Below are positions 33,898 to 44,071 of a stretch of DNA of 64,000 nt, one piece after another (position 1 is the stretch's first letter; every line of letters begins with the position of its first letter). The translations under genes were made by a program, and so were the position numbers. The stretch covers positions 152,815,701-152,879,700 of the forward strand of contig CM053140.1 of NCBI GenBank assembly GCA_028571685.1, written 5' to 3'. Origin of the DNA: Heterohyrax brucei (lineage: Eukaryota; Chordata; Mammalia; Hyracoidea; Procaviidae). Under the pieces are notes generated by a model that searched no databases, was not told the origin of the DNA, and saw nothing but the letters and a program-made list of their open reading frames with translations.

Positions 33898-34429
33898 CAG
33901 TCAAAAAACACATGCAGACATGCTTGCAATCATTAGCTGTTAAAGAAATTAAATTCAAAACCACAATGAGATTCTATCTCACCCCAACAAGGTTGGCCAT
34001 GATTCAAAAAACTCAAAGCAACAAATGTTGGAGAAGCTGTGGAGAAATCAGAACTCTCCCACATTGTTGGCAGGATTGCAAAATGGTGCAACCTCTTTGG
34101 AAAGTAATCTGGCACTTCCTTAAAAAGCTGGATATAGGTATACCATTTGACCTAATAATTTCACTGCTTGGAATATATTCTCTTGAATCAATGCCATTCA
34201 CACCAACTGATACATGCATGCAAATGTTTATCGCAGCACAGTCCACAATAGCAGAAAGATGGAATCCCCCCAGATGCCCAACAACAGAGAAATGGATAGG
34301 TCAACTATGGTACATACACTCAATGGAACACTATGCAATGATAAAGAACAGTGATTTCGGGAAACATCTCATAACCTGGTTTCAAGTGAAGGACATTATG
34401 TTGAGTGAAAATAATCATTGAGAAAAGGA

Positions 34430-35460
34430 CAAATGTTAAATGAGACCCCTATGATAAGAACTTAAAAAGAGATGCAAGCTTATAAGAAAATACTCTTTTA
34501 TGGCTGCAAGGGTGGAGAGGAAGAGAGGATCAGGTGGGGAGGGTTTAGATTAGATGCCAGCCAAGTGCCATCGTGTCGGATTAGATAGTTGATAGAAATT
34601 TGATTGGGTAAAAACTGTAACAGTATGCATTAAAAAGATCAATATTAAATGGACTTCAACATAACATGATTACTCATCCCATCTTAGCCCAATATTGCAA
34701 GATCTGAGAGGCTGGGGTGGGGTGTCAAAGACCATGCTGTCAGGGGAAATTGAGGCCAATTGCCACAGCTTGAGTTTTGTTATGAGAGCTCTATGCACCC
34801 CACATTAGTCAGTGGCTTCTTGGATCTTAAAAGCTGCCAAGCTGCCATCTGAAGGTACAGCAAATGGTCCCAACTCAGCAGGAACAGATGGTCACCAAGG
34901 ACCAAAATGACATGGGGAAAGACAACCCAGAAGACAGAGAGACTCCCATGAGTGGATGACTACATCAACTTGTGACCAGAAGAACAGGATGGTGCCTGGC
35001 CACCACCAGTGATAGCAGTGATGGTGCTCACAAAGTTGAGTCTCACTGGCAACACAGAAATAAAAAGGGGCGCACCCTAAGATTTCCACTAAAAGACCAC
35101 AAATGATGGTCTGAGAGTCTTGGAGTTCCCCTGGGAGCATGGCCTCTGGCCCTGATGCTGCCCCTGTTCGTAAATCATGATGGAGTTCAACTCTTTGGAC
35201 ATGAATGGATTGGACTTGGTGACACATGTGTGCACTTTGTGGTTCTATGCATTTATAGGTCCTGTCGATCTCTTTCTGGAGGAAGGTGAGTGGGTGGAGA
35301 GGAGGAAATAGATTTTGGGGAGGATAAGACATGTATGGAGCGGAGAGGAAGAGTGTCTTGTAACCAGTCAGGGAGAATAGTGGGAACTGCATATTGGTGG
35401 GCATGAAAATTTATATGGGAATGTATATTTTCAGACAATCATAACAAATAAAAGATTAGA
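34430..35460 (+). mobile_element. L1 number 2 3' UTR
   Basis: It follows the ORF2 end. Landmarks are shared with 1-705 and 10,270-11,809: 'atcttaaaagctgccaagct', 'gttcccctgggagcatggcc', 'ctgatgctgcccctg'. It ends in 'cataacaaataaaagatt', an impure A-rich tail. A 170-codon antisense frame here is incidental. Confidence 0.85.
34555..34578 (-). mobile_element. AfroSINE 3'-tail micro-insertion (24 bp) with 7-bp duplication
   Basis: tgccagccaagtgccatcgt then gtcg lies between perfect GATTAGA copies (34,548-34,554 and 34,579-34,585). Removing insert plus one copy restores the L1 3' UTR as seen at 10,350-10,385. Confidence 0.75.
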
Positions 35461-35465
35461 AAAGG

Positions 35466-35757
35466 AAAGTGAAGAAGCATTAAGAAACATGGAGGACTCT
35501 ATCAAGAGGAGTAATCTAAGGTAATTGCATTTCCTGAACAGGGAGGTATAGCTGAAAATTTAGACAGAATTGTTGAAAAGCTGCTGAGAGAAGACATCTC
35601 TGAAATCATGAAAGAAAAGAATATATTTGAGATGCTTCTTGAACACCACAAAACCTAGACCCCAAAAGAAAGACACTAAAACATGTTACAATTAGGCTTA
35701 ATAAAACAAAACATAAAGAGAGGAACTAAAGTCAGCTAGGCTTAAATTAAAACTAAC
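35466..35757 (+). pseudogene. L1 number 1 ORF1, C-terminal part
   Basis: This is the continuation of the ORF1 broken at 28,669. The reading EEALRNMEDSIKRSN (about 35,475-35,516) is followed by sequence equivalent to the IGVPE region, 'aaatcatgaaagaaaag' and 'gaccccaaaagaaagacact'. It stops where antisense ORF2 sequence starts. Confidence 0.65.
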
Positions 35758-36095
35758 ATGCAAAGGTCAGCCCCATTTATTTTATACTCTGATACTTTGC
35801 TGAACTCTTCTATTAGTTCCAGTAGTTTATTTACGGATTCTTTAGGGTTCTCTGTGTGTACTATCATAGCATCTGAAAACAGGAATATTTTTACTTCTTT
35901 TTTTACTGATGTGGATGTCCCTCATTTCTTTGTCTTGTTTGATTACTCTGGCCAGAACCTCTAGCACAATGTTGAAGAGTGGTGACAGTGGGCATCTATG
36001 TCTAGATCCCATTCTCAGGGAGAATTGTTCCAGTCTCTCTTCATTCAGGATGATGTAAGCAGTTGGGTTTTCATGTGTTTCAGGTGTTTTGTATC
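35758..36095 (-). mobile_element. L1 ORF2 fragment in inverse orientation
   Basis: The complement of ORF2 reverse transcriptase DNA: 'actatcatagcatctgaaaa' at about 35,860-35,880 corresponds to the FADD-motif region. 'ttactctggccagaacctct' and 'ttgaagagtggtgacagtgg' are typical downstream antisense landmarks, seen again at 61,280-61,340. It abuts the sense ORF1 of L1 number 1, so either an inversion or a separate insertion occurred. Confidence 0.7.
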
Positions 36096-36285
36096 ACTGG
36101 ACCGTGTAGTGTTTTTTTCTCTGTGGCCGCTATACTAAAGGTTGGCTGTTCAAATCCACCAGGTATTCCTCGGAAAGTACTTGGGGGTAGTTCTACTCTG
36201 CCCAATAGAATCACTAAGAATCATACTCAATTTGACAGAGAGTTACATATGATTTTCTTTTCTTTTTTTTTCTTTTCTTTCTTTG
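36096..36285 (+). mobile_element. AfroSINE with T-rich tail
   Basis: The head is diverged ('cgtgtagtg ... tggccgctatactaaaggtt', shortened). The B box 'gctgttcaaatccaccaggt', the body 'gtagttctactctgcccaat' and the tail are clear. It is followed by a TTTTC-rich run (36,251-36,285), as in other sense copies here. Confidence 0.75.
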
Positions 36286-37190
36286 ATTGACAAGTTCAGG
36301 AAGATTTTTAATTATATTTTTGTATTTCCATACTTTATGAATAGTATAAATTTAGACTCAGTGACCTCAAATTTTGAATGCAGACTTAACAACCTGTATT
36401 CCCTTTCTTAAAGTTAAAAAATCTAGCATTGAAAAAAAAAAAATTGAGCTTTGTTTTTAAAAACAGTTGATGACTGAGTTAATAATGAACGGAAAGGAGC
36501 AATGTAATCATTTACTTACAAACTTAAGAAATTTAACAACTGGAAAATACAGACAGTATTTTGAGAAATTAAGTACAAAGACTGCAAATTTTGTTACATT
36601 GATCAAGAAAAGAAAATTATCAATAAAATAATTATCGAAGACAAAGTGAGGAAAACATTTATAAAAAGGAAGAGCTTGTCAACAAAGCAGGATATCAATC
36701 TTGTCAACAGAGGGAGAAACAAGAACCATGAGAGAACAAAAGCCAGATTCTTTGGTGTTTTATTTATCATTTAGTGTGGTGTCACACAATCTCAAATTGT
36801 TTGGGACTTACAGAAACAAACATTAACTTACTGCTTATAGTTATGAGTGCTGTGTAAGCCTCCTGCAGCTGTTTCAGCCTTTCTGTATTACCTCATTCCA
36901 GGCCTCAAGTTAAAGGAGAAATCTAACCACTCAAACACATTTAAAGCATTTTCTAAGATGTAGCATACTGCATTCCATGGCCAACCCCAGTTTAAGGCAG
37001 CTGGGAATGATTTTCTGTCTATAACAAAGACAAAAATGGAGAATATGGTTGTGAACAAGCGCTATGTTTTCCTTAATTTTAAATTAGGAAATATGTATAA
37101 AGTTGTATTTTTCTGGTAATTAAAGAATAAATACCTGAAAAATGTAAGTAAATAAATAAATATCATAAATGCTTAACATTAAAAAAAATA
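36286..37190. other. Unassigned AT-rich DNA
   Basis: No repeat or gene is recognised apart from short A runs (36,430-36,443; 37,181-37,189). Confidence 0.45.
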
Positions 37191-37343
37191 GCAAAAACCT
37201 GAAACTTGTTGATTCTAACTTATAGTAACCCTATAAAGCAGACTAGAACTTCCTCCCATGTTTTCAAGGAGTAGCTGATTAATTTGAACTGCCAACATTT
37301 CGATTAGCAGCTATGATCTTAAGCACTGTGTCACCAGGGCTCC
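37191..37343 (-). mobile_element. AfroSINE, antisense
   Basis: 'gattctaacttatagtaacc ... aatttgaactgccaacattt ... gtgtcaccagggctcc' (shortened) covers the tail, the complement of the B box and the 5' end. Divergence is fairly high. No duplication was identified. Confidence 0.8.
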
Positions 37344-37552
37344 AACTAACATAATCAACACACTATTGAATACAAAGTTAAATTTAATGAAACATGAGAT
37401 CAAAATCTAGGACTCAAAACATAAAGGAGGAAGCCCAAAACTTGCCAGTAAGCTAACGCTGATGGGAAGATGATCTTGAGACAATTTACAAACAGTATGT
37501 TTTAGAGGTACTCACATTAATGATACAAAGAGTGTCAAAGGTGAATACAGCA

Positions 37553-37725
37553 GTTGCTGTTCAGACATCTTCAGTTCATCGAGACCCCATGTGTGTCAGG
37601 ATAGAACTGTACCCCATGGGGTTTATGACGGCTGGCTCTTTAGAAGGAGAATGCAAGGCCTTTCTTCTGAGGCACTTCTGAGTGGCCTCAAACTTCCGGC
37701 CTTTGGTTAGCAGTTAAGTGTGTTG
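37553..37725 (-). mobile_element. AfroSINE, variant subfamily, antisense
   Basis: 'gagaccccatgtgtgtcagg', 'tttagaaggagaatgcaagg' and 'cctttcttctgaggcacttc' define a body different from the common one; the fragment at 45,592 has the same variant body. The B-box side 'ggcctcaaacttccggcctt' and the A-box side 'ttagcagttaagtgtgttg' follow. Confidence 0.75.
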
Positions 37726-38580
37726 ACAATTTACTTGGATTACTCAAGCAAGATAGAGAGCTACAGTTCAGAGTCCCACATAAAATGGGGATGGTCAAAG
37801 TGGTATATATTCAGAGAAATAAAATACTCTATCAATCAGCAAAGGAAGAAAGCAAGAAATTGTTTTCTTTCAGCCTGAGTATTAAAAAAAAAAGTCAAGT
37901 GGTAGTCCTGAGAATTTAAAAGTTCTTTAAAACCTATCCTGTAGACATAAATAAATTATTGTATAAAATATATATTATTTGCATACTTTGAACTTGAACA
38001 CAAATTCCTCTTGTTAGGATCAGGAGGCCCACTGTAAGGTTAAGATCAGGTGACACAATGTATGGCCACCTGAAGGAAAAGGGCAGGCATCTTCAGACAT
38101 ATCTTAAAGTATCCACACCAGTAGAATTCAAAACAAATGTTCACATTCAAAATTATATCACTGACAAGAAATCAAGCTATCATAAGTCCGAGTTAAATTA
38201 AGTACAAGACTAGCCAAAGAACAGGCTGTCTTGAAGGAAACAGAAAGCAAATGCCGTGAGTATGGATCTCAGAGGAAGCTGTAGAAATAAGTCTCTTGTA
38301 GGTAAAGACCATGCAGTGTGACAAAAATTCCAATATATTTACACGCATAAGTGGGAACAGTAAGTCAAGTCTTACTGCAGTTTCTGTGGAGCTGGTTAGT
38401 TCCAAAATAACAGAATAGGTTAGATTCCAGGTACTGGTCTGAAGATCCTGTTCAAAGTTTGGAATCACATGCTGTACCCCCCAAATTGCCGAAGCTGAAT
38501 CTACATTGTGGAAAAATCGTCATGTGATATTAATCACAGTAAGTTTAACTGTGGCACCAGTACATCTTTTGAGAACCACC
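37726..38580. other. Unassigned DNA
   Basis: No family is recognised. Composition is less AT-rich from 38,030 to 38,480, where a 91-codon antisense frame lies (38,193-38,468) with no known motif. A degraded LTR is possible but not shown. Confidence 0.35.
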
Positions 38581-40555
38581 GTTGTTGTTGCTAGGTGCCG
38601 TTGAGTCAATTCTGACTTACAGTGATCCTGTGCACAACACACCACAACACTGCCTGGCCCTGTGTCTTGTCCACAATCATTTGTATGCTTAAACCCATCT
38701 TTGAGGTCACTATGTCAGTCCATCTTGTTGAGGGTCTTCGTCTTTTTTGCTGACCCTCCACTCTGCTAAGCACAATCTTTTTCAGGGATTTATCCCACTT
38801 AACAACAAGTCTAAGGTATGTAAGACACAGTCTCACTATCTTTGTTTCCAAGGAGCACTCTGGTTGTACTTGTTCCAGAACACATCTGTTTGTTCTTTTG
38901 ACAGCCCGTGGTACATTTACTATTCTTCTCCAAAACCACAATTCAAAGACATCAATTCTTTTTCTGTCTTCTTTGTTTGCCATACAGCTTTCATATGCAT
39001 ATGATGGGACTGAAAATACTGTGGCTTGTGTGAGGTGCACCTTAGCCTTCAGAGTGATGTCTTTACTTTTCAATACTTTAAAGAGGTCCTTTGTAGCTGA
39101 TTTTACTAATGTAATGCTTCTTTTGATTTTTTGACTCCTGCTTATATCAGCACTCATTGTGGAACCAAGTATAACAAAATCCTTGGTAACCTCAGTCTGC
39201 TCTCCATTTATCATAATATTGCTTACTGGTCCAGTTATGAGGAGTTTTGTTTTCTTGATGTTGAGGTGCAACTCATCATGAAGGCTGTGGGCTTTGATCC
39301 TCATCAGTACGTGTTTCAAATCCCCTTCATTTCCAGCAAGAAAGATTGTGTCATCTGTATAATACAGGTTGTTAACGAATCTTCCTCCAATCTTGATGCC
39401 TTATTCTTCTGCATAGAGTCTGGTTTCTCAGATTATTTGCTAGGCATACAGATTGAAAACGTATAGTGAAAGGATACAACCCTTATACACACCTTTCCTG
39501 ACTTTAAATCGTGCAAAGTCACCTTGTACTTTTCACACAGCTACCATTTGACCCAGATACAGATGCCACATTAGCACAATTAAGTGTTCTGGAATTCCCA
39601 TTCTCTGTGATATTATCCATAATTTGTTATGATCTTCACAGTGAAATGTCTTTGAACAGTCAATGAAACACAGGCAAACATCTTTCAGGTATTCTCTGCT
39701 TTCAGCCAACATCTGTCTGATGTCAGCAATGATATTCGTGGTGCCACATCCACTTCTGAATCTGGCTTGGATTTCTGGTAGTTCCCCGTCAATATACTGT
39801 TGCCGTTGCTTTTGAATAATTTTGAGCAAAATTTAACTAGCATGTGACATAATGATATTGTTCAATAATTTCTACATTCAGTTGGATCATCTTTCTTGGG
39901 AAGATGATCTTTCTTGGGAAGATAAGCATAAATATGGATCTCTTGCAGTTATTTGGCCAGGTAGCCTACAGATCATCAGTTGCTCATATGCATGTTTAAA
40001 CTGAAAGTGACAAAAATTAGAACAAGTTCACAAGGTAGCTATCCTCCTAACTTCTTGGCATAGACAACTAAGTACTTCCGGTGCTGCATCCATTTGTTGA
40101 AATGTCTCAACTGATGTTCTATCAATTCCTGTAGCCCTGTTTTTCACCAGTTCTTTCAATGCAGCTTCAAGTTCTTCCTTTAATACCACCAGTTCCTCAT
40201 CATATGTTGCCTCCCAATGTGAAAGTACATTGCCTCTGTGTATTCCTTCCATCTTCTTTCGATGTTCCCTAACTTGTTTCATATTGTCCCTATAGATTCT
40301 TTCACTACTGCAACTCAAGGCTTGAATTTTTAATTCGCTCTTTCAGCTTGAGAAACGCAGGGTGGTTTCTTCCCTTTTGGTTTGCTATTTCTAGCTCTTT
40401 ACACATGTCATCATAATACTTTATTTTGTTTTCTCAGGCTAACTTTTGAAATCTTCTGTTTAGTTCTTCCACTTCTTCACTCCTTCCTTTATGCTTAGCT
40501 ATTGGACTTTCAAGAGCAAGTTTCAGACTCTCTTCTGACATCCAATTGCTCCAGG
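38581..40555 (-). mobile_element. RTE (BovB-like) LINE, 3' part, antisense
   Basis: On the minus strand the element runs from the linker (SNWMSEESLKLALES near 40,540) through the thumb-proximal region and the RT palm to the C-terminal end and the 3' terminus with a GTTGTTGTTG-type tail complement at 38,581. The RT box is tatacagatgac at 39,350-39,361, read YTDD where YADD is usual. FELWFWRRI, a conserved RTE C-terminal motif, lies near 38,925-38,950. The last 237 codons (38,606-39,319) are still open. A 67-bp insert lies at 39,966-40,032. Confidence 0.85.
39966..40032 (+). mobile_element. 67-bp RTE piece inserted in opposite orientation, 7-bp duplication
   Basis: 'ctacagatcatcagttgctc' to 'ttagaacaagttcaca' is the endonuclease-to-linker junction of RTE, in sense orientation, inside the antisense RTE. 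AGGTAGC flanks it on both sides (39,959-39,965 and 40,033-40,039). The host RTE reads through if it is skipped. Confidence 0.7.
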
Positions 40556-40850
40556 TACTGACTTCAGTACAGACCATCGATTGCTCATACGCAAGTTCAA
40601 ATTGAAACGGAAGGAAATTAGAAGAAATCCACAAAAGCCAAAGTACAACTGTGAATATACTCCACCTGAGTTTAGAGACCATCTCAAGAACAGATTTGAT
40701 GTGTTGAACACTAATGACCAAAGAACAGATGAGTTGTGGAGTGTTATAGAAAACTTTAAACAATTGAGGAACACTAGAGTAGGCCAAATGAGAATATTCA
40801 GATGGGTAAACCATATTTTCAGACAGAAAGAGAAAGTGTGACTTTTCACT
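40556..40850 (+). mobile_element. RTE 5' segment, inverted relative to its 3' part
   Basis: The plus-strand reading 'LLIRKFKLKRKEIRRNPQKP' (about 40,581-40,640), followed by 'CEYTPPEFRDHLKNRF', is the endonuclease end and linker of RTE. In element order it lies just upstream of the antisense part ending at 40,555. The head-to-head junction is what twin priming produces. Similarity fades after about 40,780. Confidence 0.75.
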
Positions 40851-43336
40851 GGGTAAACATGGTTAGCTTTATCTCACCAGTTTAGCACTCTCAGAAACAA
40901 GGAACAAAAGAAAATGTTTAGCCAATTAAAAATGTTTCCTCTTTCCTATTCAAGTAGGCTTGAATATTATTTGAGTCAACCTTCCTTGATTTAAAACTTA
41001 AGACATTAAAAATATAAAATTTATATAAAGATTTTATGTTCCAGTGCAAAACCAATGAGAAATGGAAAAGAGCACTCTGAAAAATGGGTGAAAATTGAGA
41101 TATAATATTCCATCGTGGATAAAGTAATAAGAATGTTTACTTCGGTGAAAGGGAAAAAAACACAATTACAAGAGCACCAGGAAGACAAACTGAGATTAAA
41201 GGAAAAATGCAACTTCATAAAATGTAAGATGGTAGAAATCAGAAAACAAATGCAATTAAAGAGAAAATTATTGCAGATTGAAAAGGGATGAGAAAAGGTG
41301 ACAACATGTAACAGTCAAGATAGTAATTAGTGGAATAATAAAATGAAATAAACGTAAAAGGAAAAGAGGAAAGACAAAAGAGATCAACCCTTCATTTAGA
41401 ACACATGAAAAATAAAACAAGTCAAATGAAGATATTATTCAAGATCGTTTACCAGAGATAATACAAAATGTAGAAATAAACACTGCTTGTTTGCATCATA
41501 TTCCTGGAAAATTACTCAGAACATTAGAAAGCAAGACAACGTTAAACTTTTAAATAATATTAACAATTCCAATGGATATTTAGGCAAACATGTCTGTCTG
41601 CTCACTTACGATTATGTGGAGGAACAAATGGGATCACCTGATGCAAGCCCACAGTGAATTGACATTTATGTCTTGATGGCCTGCTTGAGTTTAGGCACTA
41701 CCCACCACATTCCCACGGGAGACTCTGAATGTGCATCTATTCCTACGCAAAGAGTGGCTGCTGTTTACTCCAACAGGACATGTTACACACAGTCCTAACT
41801 TTCTCCAGGTTCTTTAATTAAGTGCTGGATGGGCTGGAGTCCACATAAATTGTAGGCTCAAATTGCTTGCTGTCAAAGTAATTGGATGCCTCAACTTGCA
41901 AAATTCTTCCTAGAATCAAAACAAGCAAGTTGAGGGGGCAGAGAAGGGTGCAGTGAGAGTGAAGAAGAAGTCCATACAATGCTGAATAAGTTAATGGAAA
42001 CAATATAAAATGATACATCTAACAAATGTGTTAAACAGTGGTAACAAACAAGCAAGACATCATTTTATAGTTTATAACAGCACAAGAAACCTCATGTATT
42101 ATTTATTGACAATGTTGTGGGTACTAGAACACAAATATCCATGATAGTAATAAATGTTTCTTCAAGTTTGTAATTACATTTAGAGTTGGGGTTTTGAGGG
42201 AGAAGATAAGAGGATGTGTTCAAGTGTGTTTAATTTTTAAGCTGGGAGACAATACCCATATTCTTCAGCACTCTCTGAATAATAGAATGACTTTAAAAAA
42301 CTAAACTTACAATAAATAAAAATGTAAGAAATGAGTGGAGGCCTCTGACCCTAAGCACTTATAAGTATTGAAAATAAAACTAAATGAAAAGCTGGAATAT
42401 TGTATGATCTAGAAGGAAGTTCATAGCTAAAATAGAGTGAATTGTAGTGCAGATAATTTTTAGAGGATATCTATTCTGAATAACAAAGTCACTAGAACCT
42501 AGGTCAAATTTTATAGGCTACTTGTGTTTTGGGGATTTGGATCTTAATTCCTGCATAAAAATGCAAGCCCTATGAAGAGTCTACAATCAAAAGCTGCAGG
42601 TGCCTGAACATTTCACATGTTTTCTCCACTTGGCATTTCTCCAAAAGGAAGACTCAGCCTTGACTTAGGGTGCGGGGGGTGGGGAGGAACTTCCATGTGG
42701 ACACACCAATCACACCATATTCCACTCAACTCTTTCCCCACTCTACCCCACCACTGCATTGCTTGGTGCTCCTTTTGGTATTTTAAACTTGGCTACCATC
42801 TTTATCAGGTCATGTTATGATCAATATTTATGTACCTGTCATCCAAAAGGTACTGTACTCTCTTCATCTGCAACAACAAAATTTTCATCTTCATCTTCTT
42901 ATCAAAGGGATTAGTAACTGCCATTTATAAAGGAATTTATCACCCCTTTGTGATTACTTACATGAATGACAAAAAGTATCATCCTATCTGACATGAATAG
43001 TAGATTCTCTTCTACACACTCATATTTTTTTCCTGGATAAAAATTCTTGATACTCATGCAGTGACATTGACATATCATGTGTCTGTATGTGTGAATTGAG
43101 CTCATCTTCCTTTTACTTCTCAAAATATGTAGAAAGCTGTTTGTCAAGTTTACAGCCACAAGCAGTACCTATTTGAAATTTTTAACTTGAGGTTATTTTG
43201 TTAGAACTCAGAAGAAGGAATGGTATATATAATGTTATGTTTCTTGGCTGCTACAAAAGTTGCTCCTTATGTGTATCTGACATAACACTTCATAGTTACA
43301 GTTCTATAGATCTGCACAACAATTGTATATAATATA
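40851..43336. other. Mostly unassigned DNA, possible HAL1/L1 ORF1 scrap
   Basis: 41,400-41,560 is A-rich and includes 'cgtttaccagagataatac' and 'catattcctggaaaattact', which loosely resemble ancient HAL1/L1 ORF1 DNA on the plus strand. Confidence is low. The rest is not recognised: 41,580-41,960 is less AT-rich but has no family signal, and 42,640-42,780 carries a short G-rich then C-rich patch. Confidence 0.35.
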
Positions 43337-43497
43337 AACCCCCAAACCCGTTACTGTCAAGCCAGTTCCAACTCATAGTGACCCTGCAGAATAGGGCAGA
43401 ACTGCTCCGTGTAGTTCCAAGGAATACCTGGTGGATTTGAACAGACGCCTTTTAATTAGCAGACATAGCTGTTAACCACTGTGACCAAGGGTTTCCG
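43337..43497 (-). mobile_element. AfroSINE, antisense
   Basis: 'aaacccccaaacccgttact ... gggcagaactgctccgtgta ... gttaaccactgtgaccaagg' (shortened). It is near full length, with the 5' end 'gtttccgg' at the right. Confidence 0.85.
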
Positions 43498-43901
43498 GCA
43501 TAAGACACCAAATTTAGAAATTGTACTTTGAGAAACTAAGAGTATGTTTCCTTTATTGCAAGAGTAGATTTAAGCCTCCATCCTCAACTGACAGATTCTG
43601 GTTTCATGAATTCCTCTAAACTGAAGACATTTGTAACACGGGTATCCTAAACTACAAGCACTGGCAGTAAACAGAGAAGCTAGTAGGAGTGGAAAGCATG
43701 GGGATGGAAATTTTTGATGATGGTTAATGATTCTAAGACATAAAGCTGAGAGTAAGGCTTCATGTTAAAACTGGGATAGGAAGGAGAATACTAGAGAGAG
43801 AAGAGGCAATTTGTTGGTTATGACCTCGTGCCCCCTTGAAACTCAGGAAATGGACTTTGACTCTGCTCTATCCCCCCAATTGGTCCCTTACTTTACTTTT
43901 T

Positions 43902-44071
43902 CAAAACCCTGCTGGTGTAGTGGTTAAATGCTATCGCTGCTAACCAAAATGTCAGCAGTTCAAATCCACCAGGCAGGCACTCCTTGGAAACTCTATGGGG
44001 AAGTTCCACTCTGTCTACAGTGTTGCTGTGGGTTGGAACTGACTCGGCAGCACTGGATTCGGTTTGGGGTA
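43902..44071 (+). mobile_element. AfroSINE with 9-bp duplication
   Basis: A complete copy: head 'tagtggttaaatgctatcgc', B box 'cagttcaaatccaccaggca', body and tail 'ggattcggtttgggg'. A perfect TTACTTTTT duplication lies at 43,893-43,901 and 44,072-44,080. It carries a small internal duplication ('ccaggcaggcactcc'). Confidence 0.9.

Larger units (their letters stand above)
31395..34421 (+). pseudogene. L1 number 2 ORF2 remnant (endonuclease, RT, C-terminal)
   Basis: The endonuclease part (31,395-32,035) reads ILISDKIDCN, then YLWLKVSIHKQ and DFNIPL, and 'FFSSAHRIFSRIEHVLG' near 31,950; the usual Asp-His pair before the end is read here as Glu-His. After a loss near 32,505 the RT part reads HHDQVGFISGMKGWFNIRK (32,511-32,567), [13 protein letters not shown] (about 32,847) and the catalytic FADD at 32,969-32,980. 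After another loss near 33,240 come the Cys-rich 'NKCWRSCGEIRTLPHCW' (about 34,018) and 'SMEHYAMI'. ORF2p would be the endonuclease and reverse transcriptase of L1. This copy is broken in several places. Confidence 0.85.
28670..35465 (+). mobile_element. L1 number 2: nearly end-to-end L1 inserted in L1 number 1
   Basis: It starts GGGGGAAGGAGTCAAGATGG, a typical L1 5' end. In order it has a 5' UTR with two monomers, an ORF1 remnant, ORF2 pieces (endonuclease, reverse transcriptase, C-terminal) and the standard 3' UTR ending at about 35,450. The 14-bp duplication aaagtgaagaaaca / aaagtgaagaagca marks the insertion. A solo LTR (28,890) and at least three SINE scraps lie inside. ORF2 has internal gaps of several hundred bases near 32,505 and 33,240. 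It is nonfunctional. Confidence 0.85.

Noticed and set aside
34892-35404. 170-codon antisense open frame
   Set aside because: It is the reverse strand of an L1 3' UTR, and similar short frames appear in the other copies.
40581-40841. 86-codon plus-strand frame as a host gene
   Set aside because: It reads as the RTE endonuclease-linker segment.
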